Shown here one piece after another: positions 1 through 9,908 of a DNA stretch of 64,000 nt. Origin of the DNA: Celeribacter neptunius (lineage in GTDB: Bacteria > Pseudomonadota > Alphaproteobacteria > Rhodobacterales > Rhodobacteraceae). The notes beneath the pieces are model-generated. The model was given only the letters and a program-made list of their open reading frames with translations. It was not told the origin of the DNA and searched no databases. The position numbers and the translations under genes are program-made. The stretch's first letter is position 1, and each line of letters opens with the position of its first letter. The stretch lies in assembly GCF_900113955.1 (NCBI RefSeq), contig NZ_FORH01000002.1:372001-436000 (forward strand), given 5' to 3'.

Positions 1-1
1 G

Positions 2-721
<720 letters not shown>

Positions 722-740
722 GAGCGTCGATCGGCTCGGC

Positions 741-773
741 CCAAAGAGAAACGTCCGGCCAAAGGCCGGACGT
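741..773 (-). terminator. Intrinsic terminator, likely shared by the convergent genes
   Basis: Perfect 10-bp inverted repeat at 751-773 (ACGTCCGGCC, loop AAA or TTT). Read on the minus strand it is followed by the T-rich stretch TTCTCTTT, so it would end transcription of the minus-strand gene at 803-1306. On the plus strand it follows ldh but lacks a good T-run. Confidence 0.6.
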
Positions 774-802
774 CAAAATGAGGTGGAGGCTACAGAGCGC
801 TC

Positions 803-1306
803 TCAGACCGTCTGGCTCAACAGGGTGAGCGCGGTGACGGAACCATCGGCCACGGCCCCTGCGGCACCGGCATAGCCATTCACGGCGGTCACGACGCTCG
901 GATCGCTGGGCGGCGGCGGAGGTGGCGGTGGCGGCGCTTGCTCAAACGAGACCGATTGCTCCGCGGTTTGGGACTGCGAGGCCTGGGTCTGGGTGGTATC
1001 ATCCGAATCGGGCGCGGTCTCGACCGCCTCCTCGGAGGCGGCGGCCGCATCTGTCTCATTGGCGATGGCCGGTGTCGCAATCGCGGCGAAGACAGAACTT
1101 GCCTCGGCCCCGCGCGCGATGGCGGAGGCCACCATCCCCTGGACATTTTTCGGCAGCTCTGCCCCGGAGGCTGTCGCCTCGGTCGCGGCGGAATTCACGG
1201 CAGCCTTGGCCTGTTGGCCGACGGCCTCATCCGCGCTTCCGCGCCGCACAGCCGCAACGGCGGTCACCGAGGGAATAGGGCTCGTGGGAGACGAAACAAG
1301 GTTCAT
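803..1306 (-). CDS. Ala/Pro-rich hypothetical protein
   Basis: 167-aa protein of unknown function. The composition is low complexity: an Ala/Glu/Thr/Ser-rich N-terminal two thirds, an uninterrupted run of ten prolines around residues 125-135, and a short Gly/Ala/Val C-terminus ending in LLSQTV. No signal peptide or membrane segment is evident. The ATG is preceded by GAAAGGGGAACC, a plausible ribosome site. It is transcribed convergently to ldh and ends at a good terminator, which supports a real gene. The ORFs on the opposite strand across this region are arginine-rich shadows. Confidence 0.55.
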   Translation of the reverse strand: MNLVSSPTSPIPSVTAVAAVRRGSADEAVGQQAKAAVNSAATEATASGAELPKNVQGMVASAIARGAEASSVFAAIATPAIANETDAAAASEEAVETAPDSDDTTQTQASQSQTAEQSVSFEQAPPPPPPPPPSDPSVVTAVNGYAGAAGAVADGSVTALTLLSQTV

Positions 1307-1690
1307 ATGGTTCCCCTTTCACACAATACATTTCTAGAGACGCTAGGGGAACAATCTTGCCAGCCGATAAAGTGGCCGAATTTTTTATGGAAAGTTTACA
1401 TTAATTGCGGATCTGCGGCTGGGATGCCGAAAATCGGAGCCTCAGAAGCGAAGCAGCGCAGAGCCCGTTGGGGCGGTCCCCTTCTGACACGGAACAAGGC
1501 CAAAGACCGCCGCAACAGGCTTGCATCGCTCAGGGAATCCCCTAAAGCTCACCTCACGGACAGGCGATGGCGTCGCCACCGCAGCAGCGGGGTCCGGTTT
1601 TGATCTTCCTGAACGCCGGGACTTTTCTTTGCCACTTGCGCGGAGGGAGTCCCTGCCCCGCAAAGTGGCACTTCGACAAGGAGCCACGCG
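1307..1690. promoter_or_regulatory. Divergent intergenic region with a stem-loop next to the creatinase ribosome site
   Basis: 384 bp without a gene. It contains the divergent promoters of the minus-strand hypothetical and of creatinase. An imperfect inverted repeat GCCACTTGCG at 1631-1640 and CGCAAAGTGGC at 1659-1669 forms a stem ending a few bases before the ribosome site AAGGAG (about 1678-1683) of creatinase, so it could affect translation. The function is inferred from position only. Confidence 0.3.
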
Positions 1691-2890
1691 ATGGAGCGTC
1701 CGGAATTCTACCGTTTTCACCAAGGCGAGCGACAGCTGCCCTTCTCCGATACCGAATATGAGGCCCGTATTGCCAAACTCCGAGCCGAGATGGCCGGTCT
1801 CGGCGTTGAGGCGGCAATCCTCACCTCGATGCATGGCATCGCCTACTATAGCGGCTTTCTCTATTGTTCCTTCGGTCGGCCTTACGCGCTTGTCGTGACC
1901 GCCTCCGATGTGATCACCTTCAGCGCCGGGATCGACGCGGCGCAGCCCTGGCGCAGAGGCTATGGCGACAATATCACCTATACCGACTGGCAGCGGGATA
2001 ACTACTGGCGGGCGATCCGTTCCGTCATCGGTACGGGCAAGCGCATCGGCTACGAGGCCGATCACCTGACGCTGGCACAAAAGGCGCTGATGGATACCTT
2101 CCTCGCCCCGCGCGAGACCGCCGATATCGCCCCCGCCGCGATGCGCCAACGCATGCACAAGTCCGCCGCCGAGATCGCGCTGATCAAGGCCGGCGCCGCC
2201 GTGGCCGACGTCGGAGGCTATGCCATCAAGGAGGCCATTCGCGCCGGTGTGCGCGAGATCGACGTGGCCATGGCCGGGCGCGACGCGATGGAGCTGGAGA
2301 TTGCCAGGCGTTTCCCGCATGCCGAATATCGCGACACCTGGGTGTGGTTCCAGTCGGGGATCAACACCGATGGCGCGCATAACCCGGTCACGGGCCGCGT
2401 CCTGGAGCCGGGCGATATTCTCAGCCTCAATTGCTTCCCGATGATCTCCGGCTATTACACGGCGCTGGAACGCACGATGTTCGTCGAGCATGTCGATGCG
2501 GCCTCACGGAAGATCTGGGAGGCCAATGTGGCGGCACATGAATTCGGCATGAGCCTGTTGAAACCCGGCGTCAGCTGTGCCGCGGTAACAGAAGAGATCA
2601 ACGGCTTCTTTGCCGAGCGCGATCTCTTGCAATACCGCAGCTTTGGATACGGGCATTCTTTCGGTGTGCTGTCGCATTATTACGGGCGCGAAGCCGGGCT
2701 CGAGCTGCGCGAGGATATCGACACGGTGCTGGAACCCGGCATGGTGATTTCGATGGAACCGATGCTGACCATCCCCGAGGGCCAGCCCGGCGCCGGCGGC
2801 TATCGCGAACACGATATTCTGGTGATCACCGAAGACGGCAGCGAGAATATCACCGGCTACCCCTACGGGCCGGAATTCAACGTGGTGTGA
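1691..2890 (+). CDS. Creatinase (creatine amidinohydrolase)
   Basis: Hydrolyses creatine to sarcosine and urea; cytoplasmic homodimer of the M24 'pita-bread' fold. At 399 aa it is close to the roughly 403 aa of the Pseudomonas putida enzyme. Long stretches match what I know of that enzyme: FLYCSFGRPYALVVT, QPWRR, YTDWQRDNY, the block WFQSGINTDGAHNPVT with the catalytic His at about residue 230, LSLNCFPM, GYGHSFG, LSHYYGREAGLELREDID and GAGGYREHDIL. An N-terminal creatinase domain (about 1-155) precedes the catalytic domain. The ribosome site AAGGAG sits 7 nt before the ATG. No creatininase or sarcosine oxidase gene is adjacent, so it appears to be transcribed alone, ending at the hairpin at 2923-2946. 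Confidence 0.93.
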   Translation: MERPEFYRFHQGERQLPFSDTEYEARIAKLRAEMAGLGVEAAILTSMHGIAYYSGFLYCSFGRPYALVVTASDVITFSAGIDAAQPWRRGYGDNITYTDWQRDNYWRAIRSVIGTGKRIGYEADHLTLAQKALMDTFLAPRETADIAPAAMRQRMHKSAAEIALIKAGAAVADVGGYAIKEAIRAGVREIDVAMAGRDAMELEIARRFPHAEYRDTWVWFQSGINTDGAHNPVTGRVLEPGDILSLNCFPMISGYYTALERTMFVEHVDAASRKIWEANVAAHEFGMSLLKPGVSCAAVTEEINGFFAERDLLQYRSFGYGHSFGVLSHYYGREAGLELREDIDTVLEPGMVISMEPMLTIPEGQPGAGGYREHDILVITEDGSENITGYPYGPEFNVV

Positions 2891-2922
2891 CCGCGTCTGT
2901 AAAACTTAAACAAACCATGCAT

Positions 2923-2956
2923 AAAGGCGGTCCCATGACCGCCTTTACTGCCTTTT
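2923..2956 (+). terminator. Intrinsic terminator after creatinase
   Basis: Perfect 10-bp stem AAAGGCGGTC / GACCGCCTTT with a CCAT loop, followed by ACTGCCTTTT. Located 33 nt after the creatinase stop codon. Confidence 0.7.
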
Positions 2957-3019
2957 CCATCACTATTCAGCTATTCCGAAGTCGGTCATAGTAAAGTCCG
3001 GCATAGCGAATGGGTTGAT

Positions 3020-3228
3020 CTATTTGTCCTCGGCCTCCGCACCGGCGCGTTCGGCCTTGATCTGCGCTGCCGTTTCCCCACCGCCCCGCGTGCTCACGGA
3101 TCTCGCGGTATTTCCGGCGCCATAGCATCCGCGGCACTGTCCGCCTTTGCATTGGTCTTTACGCTTTCCGCATAAAGCGATGCGGTAAAGCATGCGGCCA
3201 GGACCGCAATCACAGCAAAGTTTTTCAT
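3020..3228 (-). pseudogene. Small secreted protein gene with a frameshift
   Basis: The minus strand has GAGGAAATC before an ATG at 3228, which starts a clear signal peptide (MKNFAVIAVLAACFTASLYA). The frame continues to ADAMA and then hits a TGA at 3096-3094 after 44 codons. Shifting frame by one base at about 3117-3121 restores a sensible hydrophilic tail, GNTARSVSTRGGGETAAQ, that ends EAEDK before TAG at 3022-3020. The total span of 209 nt is one base short of a 70-codon ORF, pointing to a single-base deletion, or a sequencing error, in a small periplasmic protein gene. The family is not recognised. Confidence 0.55.
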
Positions 3229-3331
3229 GATTTCCTCGTCAGCGCAGAAGCTTCGATCGGAAATATTTGATCAAACAATCAATATGAATGTGACTTTTTT
3301 CTGCGATTTCCCCCTTAGCGAAGACCCGTGT

Positions 3332-4129
3332 TCAGCCACGAAAGGCCGAGGGCGGCGCGCCGAGATCACGTTTGAAGGCGGCGATGAAGGCCGAGGGGCT
3401 GGAATAGCCCAGCCGGGCGGCAAGATCGGTGCTGCTTTCGCCCTGCTCGAGCCGCTCCAGCGCGAAAAGAATGCGTCGTCTCGCCCGCCAGTCGCGGAAA
3501 CTCTTGCCGGTCTCGCTGGTGAACAGACGCGCCAGCGTGCGTTCCGAAGTGCCGACCTGATGCGCGATTTCACCAAGCCCCCGGCGCTCTTCCGGGTGCC
3601 GCAGAAAGATCGCCATCGCCGCCACCAGACGCGGATCGCGCCCCCCGGGCAGATGCATCTGCGCCGGTTTCAGCCGACCGATCTCGTCCAGAGCCACCCA
3701 GGCCAGTCGCCGCGTCTCGGCACGGGACAAAGCGCCATCGACCATCCGCTCCACCACCCCGCGCAACAAGGGCGTGGTGCGCAGCACGGTCACCGATTGC
3801 GGCAGGCCGGCGCGGCGCACATAGGCCGGCGCAACATAGAGATGGTGGGTCAGCACCGGGCCTTGCGTGCTGAGCTGATGCTCCGCGCCCGATGGAATCC
3901 AGATCGCGTGTTTGTGCGGGATGATCCAAACGTCTTCGCCCGCCTGCAACCGCATCACCCCGTTGTAGCACATGGCCAGTTGCGCCCGCGGGTGGCTGTG
4001 CGGTTCGACCGTGTATCCGCCCCGGAACTCTTCGCGCCGCGCAATCACCGGACGGCCGGGGGTAAGATCGAAACCGATCCCGGTGGGCGGCGCATCGGCG
4101 TTTGGCAGGTATTCGACATGCTTTGGCAT
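3332..4129 (-). CDS. AraC family transcriptional regulator (cupin type)
   Basis: 265-aa DNA-binding regulator. The N-terminal part (about 20-100) is a cupin-like sensor domain with VEPHSHPRAQLA. The C-terminal part (about 165-265) is the AraC double helix-turn-helix, seen in IAHQVGTSERTLARLF and LAARLGYSSPSAFIAAFKRDLG. The layout resembles the NimR/YeaM type that controls a neighbouring efflux or uptake gene. It is divergent from the SLC13-type transporter at 4250, with a 14-bp perfect palindrome in the shared 120-bp intergenic region, so it probably regulates that transporter. The ligand is unknown. Confidence 0.88.
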   Translation of the reverse strand: MPKHVEYLPNADAPPTGIGFDLTPGRPVIARREEFRGGYTVEPHSHPRAQLAMCYNGVMRLQAGEDVWIIPHKHAIWIPSGAEHQLSTQGPVLTHHLYVAPAYVRRAGLPQSVTVLRTTPLLRGVVERMVDGALSRAETRRLAWVALDEIGRLKPAQMHLPGGRDPRLVAAMAIFLRHPEERRGLGEIAHQVGTSERTLARLFTSETGKSFRDWRARRRILFALERLEQGESSTDLAARLGYSSPSAFIAAFKRDLGAPPSAFRG

Positions 4130-4140
4130 AATGTCGCTCT

Positions 4141-4154
4141 ACCGCATATGCGGT
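4141..4154. promoter_or_regulatory. Perfect 14-bp palindrome between AraC regulator and transporter
   Basis: ACCGCATATGCGGT is an exact 14-bp palindrome lying 11 bp upstream of the AraC-type gene and 95 bp upstream of the divergent transporter gene. The position suggests an operator or autoregulatory site. This is inferred from symmetry and context. Confidence 0.45.
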
Positions 4155-4249
4155 ATTTTTCCTACATGTTTTCTCAGCCAAAGCGCCGCGCCCCATGCCC
4201 GACCGGTGCCTCTGCCAGCCCGTGATCTCAAGAGACGTCAGGACAGCAC

Positions 4250-5626
4250 ATGACCTATTTCAGAGAGGCCGTCATGGCGGCCATCACCCTGATCGCCGTG
4301 GCGATCGCCCTTCTCACCCCCGGCGCGATGTTGGCGCCGCAGGCGCTGACCTTCGGCATCATCCTGATCACGCTCGGCTTCTGGGCCACCGGGCTGGTGC
4401 CCGGTTATCTCGCCTCGCTGTTTCTCTTTGCCGGGCTGTTGCTGCCCGGGCTGGCCTCGCCCGATGTGGTGTTCTCCGGCTTCACCTCTTCGGCGATGTG
4501 GCTGATCATCGCCGGTTTCGTCATCGGGGCGGCGATCACCAACACCGGCTTGGGCGCCAGGATCGGCGAGGTGGCGCGGCCGCATCTGTCGAAAAGCTAC
4601 CCGATGCTGATCGGCGGGCTGATGGTGATCGGCATGGTTCTGGGCTTTGTCATGCCCTCCTCTTTGGGTCGTTCCGCCGTTCTGGTGCCCGTGGGCATGG
4701 CGCTGGCGGATATGCTGGGGCTCGAGAAAGGCTCCAAGGGGCGTACCGGCGTCGCCGTGGTGATCGCCATCGGCACCAATATGCCGAGCTTTGCCATCCT
4801 GCCCTCGAACATCCCCAACATCATCCTCTCGGGTCTGGCGGACAAGGCCTTTGGCGTCGAGTTCTCCTATGCCGATTACCTGCTTCTGCATTACCCGGTG
4901 CTGGGTCTGTTGAAATCCGCTTTCATCGTCGGACTGGTGCTCATCTTCTTCCCGGCGCGGGTCGCCCCGACGCCTGCCAAGATCACCGACGACAGCCCGA
5001 CCTCGTCGCGCAAACAGGGGCTGCTCATGGTGGTTCTGCTGGCCACCATCGGGTTCTGGGCCACCGACCAGCTGCACGGGATCAACGCCGCTTGGATCGG
5101 GCTGACCGCCTCGCTGGTGCTGTTGATCCCGCGTCTGGGGCTGGTGCCGCCGCCGGTGTTCAAAGGCGCGGTGGATTTCGGCATGTTGCTGTTCGTCGCC
5201 GGTGCCCTGGCGCTCGGCGCGGTGGTCAATGCCTCGGGGCTCGGCACGCTGATCGCCCATCAGGTGATCGCCGTGCTGCCCCTCTCAGACGGCAATGATT
5301 TCCTGAATTTCTTTTCGCTCTCCTCGCTCGGCATCGTCACCTCGATCTTCACCACCATGCCCGGCGTGCCCGCGGTTCTGACGCCCCTGGCCGGGGAGTT
5401 GTCGCAGGTCACCGGGTTCTCTCTGGAAGCCGTGCTGATGACCCAGGTCCTGGGTTTCTCCACCGTGCTCTTCCCCTATCAGATCGGGCCGCTGATCGTC
5501 GCCATGGGGCTCGCCGGTGAAAGCCCGAAACATCTGGTGAAGATGACGCTGGCGATCACCGCGCTGAGCTTCGTGATCTTCATCCCCCTCGACTTCCTGT
5601 GGTGGCAGGTGCTGGGCTGGATCTGA
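4250..5626 (+). CDS. SLC13/DASS-family anion:sodium symporter-like permease
   Basis: 458-aa inner-membrane protein with about 11-12 hydrophobic segments. It has the two-fold repeated organisation of SLC13/ArsB-type ion transporters: glycine-rich helices, and the motifs IAIGTNMPSFAILPSNIPN in the first half and TTMPGVPAVLTPL in the second half, which resemble the paired SNT-type substrate/sodium motifs of the DASS family. The likely substrate is a di- or tricarboxylate or another organic anion, but it cannot be fixed from sequence. It is divergent from the AraC regulator. Start chosen at ATG 4250 with AGGACAGCAC upstream; no partner subunit is adjacent. Confidence 0.78.
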   Translation: MTYFREAVMAAITLIAVAIALLTPGAMLAPQALTFGIILITLGFWATGLVPGYLASLFLFAGLLLPGLASPDVVFSGFTSSAMWLIIAGFVIGAAITNTGLGARIGEVARPHLSKSYPMLIGGLMVIGMVLGFVMPSSLGRSAVLVPVGMALADMLGLEKGSKGRTGVAVVIAIGTNMPSFAILPSNIPNIILSGLADKAFGVEFSYADYLLLHYPVLGLLKSAFIVGLVLIFFPARVAPTPAKITDDSPTSSRKQGLLMVVLLATIGFWATDQLHGINAAWIGLTASLVLLIPRLGLVPPPVFKGAVDFGMLLFVAGALALGAVVNASGLGTLIAHQVIAVLPLSDGNDFLNFFSLSSLGIVTSIFTTMPGVPAVLTPLAGELSQVTGFSLEAVLMTQVLGFSTVLFPYQIGPLIVAMGLAGESPKHLVKMTLAITALSFVIFIPLDFLWWQVLGWI

Positions 5627-5713
5627 AGCGGGGCGAGGGCGTGCGCCGGACCGTGGGCAGGCGCTGCAACTATTGAACGTTGCATTTTATCGCAGCCAAA
5701 TCCGTAAAAGATC

Positions 5714-5857
5714 TGGACGTTACGCGCGGGTCCAAATGCGCCTGACCGCCGGGACGGGTCATGCCGGAGGCATGCTTTCAGCATGACCGCACGCCCGGGC
5801 AACTCTCGTTGCTGTTCCGGGCGGTCTCGCATCGTTCGAACGTCCCCACCCTCCGCA
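5714..5857. repeat. Dispersed intergenic repeat, copy A
   Basis: Closely resembles the sequence at 28861-28998. The best-conserved part begins GACGGGTCA and runs through GAGGCATGCTTTCAGCATG, CCGCACGCCCGGGCAACT and GTTGCTGTTCCGGGCGG. It contains a hairpin (CATGCT-TTC-AGCATG) and a second nested inverted repeat (CGCCCGG...CCGGGCG enclosing GCAAC...GTTGC). It lies between the convergent transporter and murD genes and probably forms RNA or DNA structure at the end of the dcw transcript. It looks like a REP-like mobile or structural element of this lineage. Confidence 0.65.
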
Positions 5858-5877
5858 AATCGGACAGGCCCGTCAAA

Positions 5878-7275
5878 TCACCCGAGCTTTTCGACCTCGG
5901 CCGCGAAGGCCTCGCCACGTTTCTCGAAATTCGGGAACTGGTCGAAGGAAGCAGCGGCAGGCGCCAGAAGCACGGTGTCGCCCTCCTCCGCCTCAGCTGC
6001 CGCCTTGGCCACGGCAATCTCCATGGTCTCGCAAATCTCATAGGGCGTCTCGCCGATCTGCAGCGCGAAATCGCGGGCCGAGAAGCCGATGAGATAGGCC
6101 TTGGCGACCGAGCCGAGATGCGGCACGAGATCGGCAATGCCGCCCTCCTTGCCCAGCCCCCCGGCGATCCAGCGGATGCGCGGGAAGGCCTGTAGCGCCT
6201 TGGCGGCGGCATCGACATTGGTGGCCTTGGAGTCGTTGACATAGCGCACACCGTTCAGCTCGCGCACAAGCTGCGAGCGATGCGGCAGACCTTTGAACGA
6301 GGCGAGAGCGCTTTCGATCATCCGCGGCGGCAGATTGAGCGCGCGTGCGGCGGCATAGGCGGCACAGGCGTTCTGATGATTGTGCGCCCCGGGCAGGCCC
6401 ACCATCTCGCGCAGATCGATCGAAGCCACCTGTTTGCCCTTGCGATACTCGGAGAGGAAGCCCTTGCGGGCAAAGACATTCCAGCCCGGACCGGCGAGTT
6501 TCTCGCCGGAAGAAATCCGGATCAGACGATTGTCCTCAAACCCTTCGACCAGCTGGTTGGCAAGGTAACGCCCCTCGGGCTCATCGACACCGACGACGGC
6601 GCGATCCGGCCCGCCCTCGGCAAACAGGCGCCGTTTGGCGGCGAAATAGCCGCCCATGCCGCCGTGGCGGTCGAGATGGTCGGGCGAGAGATTGGTGAAG
6701 ACCGCGACATCGGGCGTGAGCGCGCGGGCCAGATCGGTCTGATAGGAGGAGAGCTCCAGAACGATCACCTCGCCATCCATCGGCTCGTCGATGTCCAGGA
6801 CCCCGCGGCCGATATTGCCGGCAAGCTGACAAGGCGTGCCATTAGCTTCGAAAATGTGATGAATGAGCGCCGAGGTGGTGCTCTTGCCGTTCGAACCGGT
6901 CACCGCGATGACCCGCGGCGGCGTGTCATGCATCATCCAGTCGCCCTGCCCCAGTGAGCGGAAGAACAGACCGATGTCATTGTCCACCGGCACGCCCGCC
7001 TCCCAGGCCCGGGCGATCACCTTGTTCGGCTCCGGGTAGAGATGCGGAATGCCGGGCGAAACGACGAGACAAGAGATGCCGTCGAACGCATTGCCCCTGG
7101 TGAGATCGTGGATGGTAAAGCCCTCGGCTTCGGCCTTGTCGCGCGCCTCGACCGAGTCGTCCCAGCACAGTGCCTCGGCGCCGCCCGCGACCAGCGCCCT
7201 GGCGGTGGCAAGGCCGGAGCGCCCGAGCCCAAGCACGGCGACTTTGCGCCCTTCGTAGCCAAAGACTGGAATCAT
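5878..7275 (-). CDS. murD: UDP-N-acetylmuramoylalanine--D-glutamate ligase
   Basis: ATP-dependent cytoplasmic ligase adding D-glutamate to UDP-MurNAc-L-Ala in peptidoglycan precursor synthesis. At 465 aa it has normal length. Visible are the N-terminal UDP-binding Rossmann region ([17 protein letters not shown]), the P-loop VTGSNGKST at about 125-133, [10 protein letters not shown], and the C-terminal domain with [11 protein letters not shown] and [12 protein letters not shown]. It is the last gene of this dcw block. Genes usually following in relatives (ftsW, murG, murC and so on) are absent; the next gene is convergent. Two unrelated genes separate it from mraY. Confidence 0.97.
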   Translation of the reverse strand: MIPVFGYEGRKVAVLGLGRSGLATARALVAGGAEALCWDDSVEARDKAEAEGFTIHDLTRGNAFDGISCLVVSPGIPHLYPEPNKVIARAWEAGVPVDNDIGLFFRSLGQGDWMMHDTPPRVIAVTGSNGKSTTSALIHHIFEANGTPCQLAGNIGRGVLDIDEPMDGEVIVLELSSYQTDLARALTPDVAVFTNLSPDHLDRHGGMGGYFAAKRRLFAEGGPDRAVVGVDEPEGRYLANQLVEGFEDNRLIRISSGEKLAGPGWNVFARKGFLSEYRKGKQVASIDLREMVGLPGAHNHQNACAAYAAARALNLPPRMIESALASFKGLPHRSQLVRELNGVRYVNDSKATNVDAAAKALQAFPRIRWIAGGLGKEGGIADLVPHLGSVAKAYLIGFSARDFALQIGETPYEICETMEIAVAKAAAEAEEGDTVLLAPAAASFDQFPNFEKRGEAFAAEVEKLG

Positions 7276-7354
7276 GGCGGCCCTCTTTTTCCCAAACGGT
7301 TTCGCTTGCGACGCACTATGTCCTGCGGCCCGGAGAATGACCAGAGGCCGGATG

Positions 7355-7873
7355 TCAGCTCCGCAGCGCGTTCATCAGGGCGAGAAGGCGCAGCTCATAG
7401 GCGCGCAGGGCCTGCAGCAGCGCGTTGTCCTTGTCCCTGGCCGCGCGGAACGCCAGGCCGGAGACAGAGAGGGACATATCACAGTCAGGAAAGCGCAGGG
7501 CCATATGGCTGATCGCGGTATCGGCCACACCGGTGGCGGGCGGCAAAGGCATCTCGGTCAGAGCGCCTGCGAGCACGTCGGCACCCTCGCGCAGGAGGGT
7601 TTCCGCCTCTTGCCGCGGGATCTCCGCCTGCTTCAGCACCGGGGTTGCGCTCTGCTCGTCGCCCATGGCGCGATAGATCACCTCCCCGGTGGCCCGGATC
7701 TGCATCAGCGGCAACTCGCGCAGCGGCCCGCCGGTGATGTCGTAGAAAAGGACACCACCGTCGCGATACGGACACAGGGCGGGATCGGAGCTTTGAGCCC
7801 CTGCGCCCAGAGCCCCCTGAGCGCCAAGCCCGAGCGCCAAGGCCAGCAGCGCGACGCAAGTTTTGCGGATCAT
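7355..7873 (-). CDS. Secreted hypothetical protein, translationally coupled to the M8 peptidase
   Basis: 172-aa protein with an N-terminal signal peptide ([20 protein letters not shown], then ALGAGA) and no recognised domain. The mature part has two cysteines (ALCPYRDG and FPDCDMS) and ends in a helical stretch rich in Ala/Leu/Arg. The ATG overlaps the TGA of the upstream metallopeptidase gene in an ATGA arrangement, so the two are probably translated together. A longer in-frame ORF extending upstream overlaps the peptidase and is not credible. It is most likely periplasmic, possibly a partner or inhibitor of the peptidase; that is inference from coupling only. Confidence 0.62.
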   Translation of the reverse strand: MIRKTCVALLALALGLGAQGALGAGAQSSDPALCPYRDGGVLFYDITGGPLRELPLMQIRATGEVIYRAMGDEQSATPVLKQAEIPRQEAETLLREGADVLAGALTEMPLPPATGVADTAISHMALRFPDCDMSLSVSGLAFRAARDKDNALLQALRAYELRLLALMNALRS

Positions 7874-8688
7874 GCGGCCGATTTGCGAAGCCCTGCCTGT
7901 GCCCGGGTGTTGCGACGACGCAGGATGCCAAGACCAGCGACACCGCCCAACAGCATGGGCAGACCGCCCGGCAGCGGCACGGACGGCAGGTGGTCGGCGA
8001 CGATATAGCCGAGATCGGCAAAGGAGGCGACCGTGGTATAGGTCACATGGGTCTGATAGCCGAGCCATCCCGTCATCAGCGCGTCAGAGCCACAGGCCCA
8101 GCTCTCGGACCAATGCGCATCCGCGGTCCCTGCCCCGCCGTTGAGTTCGACGGGCACGAAAGTGGCGCTGGCATCGCATTCCGACTGATAGGCGGCCAGA
8201 GCGCTGGCACCCGTGTACTGGCCGGAGCCATTGACATAATCCCCGGTGAAATTCCAAAGCGTGCCAAACCCCAGCACATGCGCCATTTCATGAACGACCA
8301 CGTCGAACAGCGTGCCGTTGGCCTCCATGACATCGAGATCATAGGTGTCGAACTGCATGATCCCGGCGGTGGCATAAGCCCAATCCGCGCTGCCGTAGGT
8401 GCCACCATACCAGCCGTCGGTCCAGCCCGCCTGGCCCAGGATGCCGCCCGGGTAATCGATCGGGGTGCCACTGGCCTCAATGGTCAGGCCGTCGACATTG
8501 GGATTGTCATAGGCATAATCGAGGATCATGCTTTCCCAGAAGCTTTCGGCACCGGAAAACACCGCCTGCTGCGAGGCGCTGAGTCCGCCTGTGAACACGA
8601 TATCGATACCAAAAGTCGACGCCTAGATTGGCGCGGCGGCCAATCCGAAAATGGTGGCGAGCGCCGTAGCATGCAATTTGAGCGACAT
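7870..8688 (-). pseudogene. Leishmanolysin-like (M8) zinc metallopeptidase with in-frame amber stop in signal peptide
   Basis: An ATG at 8688, with GGGGAA upstream, begins a signal peptide (MSLKLHATALATIFGLAAAP). It is interrupted by TAG at 8625-8623 and then continues in the same frame as ASTFGIDIVFTGGL through the whole protein. The catalytic site HEMAHVLGFG, the later His in ADAHWSE and the LMTG Met-turn match the M8/metzincin pattern. The C-terminus VPLPGG followed by a hydrophobic helix and RRR is a VPLPA/PEP-CTERM-type sorting tail. A start inside the mature region (GTG 8598) would make a non-exported enzyme. Either it is a recently inactivated gene, the base is a sequencing error (CAG to TAG), or the stop is suppressed. 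Confidence 0.72.
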
Positions 8689-8816
8689 AGAAATTCCCCA
8701 CTGACATATACGAACCGCAGCGCGCCCAGAGGGGACGCGCCGTCAAGTTAACGCAACGTTAACAGATTCGTGAGGATTTCAGAACGTTCGTGTTCGCGCT
8801 GCGCGAAAAACCGAGT

Positions 8817-9899
8817 TTACCGCAGTTTCAGCGTCGCCAGACCAATGAGCGCCAGCACCAGCGAGATGATCCAGAAGCGGATCACGATGGTCGGTTCCGA
8901 CCAGCCCTTTTTCTCGTAATGGTGATGGATCGGCGCCATCAGGAAGACGCGCTTGCCGGTGCGCTTGAAATAGGCCACCTGGATGATCACCGAGAGCGCT
9001 TCGACCACGAAGAGCCCGCCGACGATGGCAAGCACGATCTCGTGTTTGGTGGCCACGGCGATGGCGCCCAGCGAGCCGCCCAGAGCGAGCGAGCCGGTGT
9101 CGCCCATGAAGACGGCCGCCGGCGGGGCATTGTACCACAGAAAGCCGAGGCCACCGCCAATGAGCGCGGCGGTGAACACAAGGATTTCGCCGGTCCCCGG
9201 CACGTAATGCAGGCCGAGATATTCGGTAAAGTCGACCCGACCGACGACATAGGCAATGGCGCCCAGCGTGCCGGAGGCGATCATCACCGGCATGATCGCC
9301 AGACCATCGAGCCCGTCGGTGAGGTTCACCGCATTGGCCGCGCCGACGATGACAATCATCGCAAAAGGGATGAAGAAGAAGGACATGTTGAACAGCACAT
9401 CCTTGAACACCGGCAGGGCGAGCGTATAGGACAGCTCATCGGGATGCACCATCGAGGCCCAGAGAGAGGCGATGAAAGCGATCACGAAGCCAAGCGCGAG
9501 ACGCACCCGGCTCGACACGCCTTTTGTATTCGATTTCGAGACCTTGGCATAATCGTCGGCAAAACCGATGAGACCATAGCCAAAGGTCACGAACATCACG
9601 ATCCAGACATAGGGGTTGTCGAGCCGCGCCCAGAGAAGCGTCGAGACCAGAAGCGCGGTGAGAATGAGCAACCCGCCCATGGTCGGCGTGCCGGCCTTGG
9701 CGAAATGCGTCTCCGGACCATCGTCGCGGATCGGTTGGCCCTTGCCCTGACGGCGGCGCAACATGTCGATCAGCGGACGCCCAAAGATCATCGCGAAAAT
9801 CAGCGCGGTGAAAAACGCCCCGCCCGAGCGCATGGTGATATAGCGAAACAGGTTGAACAGGTCGCCCCCGTCCGAGAGGCCCGAAATCCAATACAACAT
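8817..9899 (-). CDS. mraY: Phospho-N-acetylmuramoyl-pentapeptide-transferase
   Basis: Integral inner-membrane enzyme transferring phospho-MurNAc-pentapeptide from UDP to undecaprenyl phosphate, giving lipid I. At 360 aa with about ten membrane segments it has standard length. Diagnostic motifs are [14 protein letters not shown], the aspartates in [35 protein letters not shown] and the cytoplasmic histidine loop [12 protein letters not shown]. It lies 9 bp downstream of murF, in the dcw operon on the minus strand. Confidence 0.98.
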   Translation of the reverse strand: MLYWISGLSDGGDLFNLFRYITMRSGGAFFTALIFAMIFGRPLIDMLRRRQGKGQPIRDDGPETHFAKAGTPTMGGLLILTALLVSTLLWARLDNPYVWIVMFVTFGYGLIGFADDYAKVSKSNTKGVSSRVRLALGFVIAFIASLWASMVHPDELSYTLALPVFKDVLFNMSFFFIPFAMIVIVGAANAVNLTDGLDGLAIMPVMIASGTLGAIAYVVGRVDFTEYLGLHYVPGTGEILVFTAALIGGGLGFLWYNAPPAAVFMGDTGSLALGGSLGAIAVATKHEIVLAIVGGLFVVEALSVIIQVAYFKRTGKRVFLMAPIHHHYEKKGWSEPTIVIRFWIISLVLALIGLATLKLR

Positions 9900-9908
9900 G
9901 TGCTCAAC

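Noticed and set aside
1442-2491. 349-codon minus-strand ORF opposite creatinase
   Set aside because: Antisense shadow of a gene with strong full-length similarity to creatinase.
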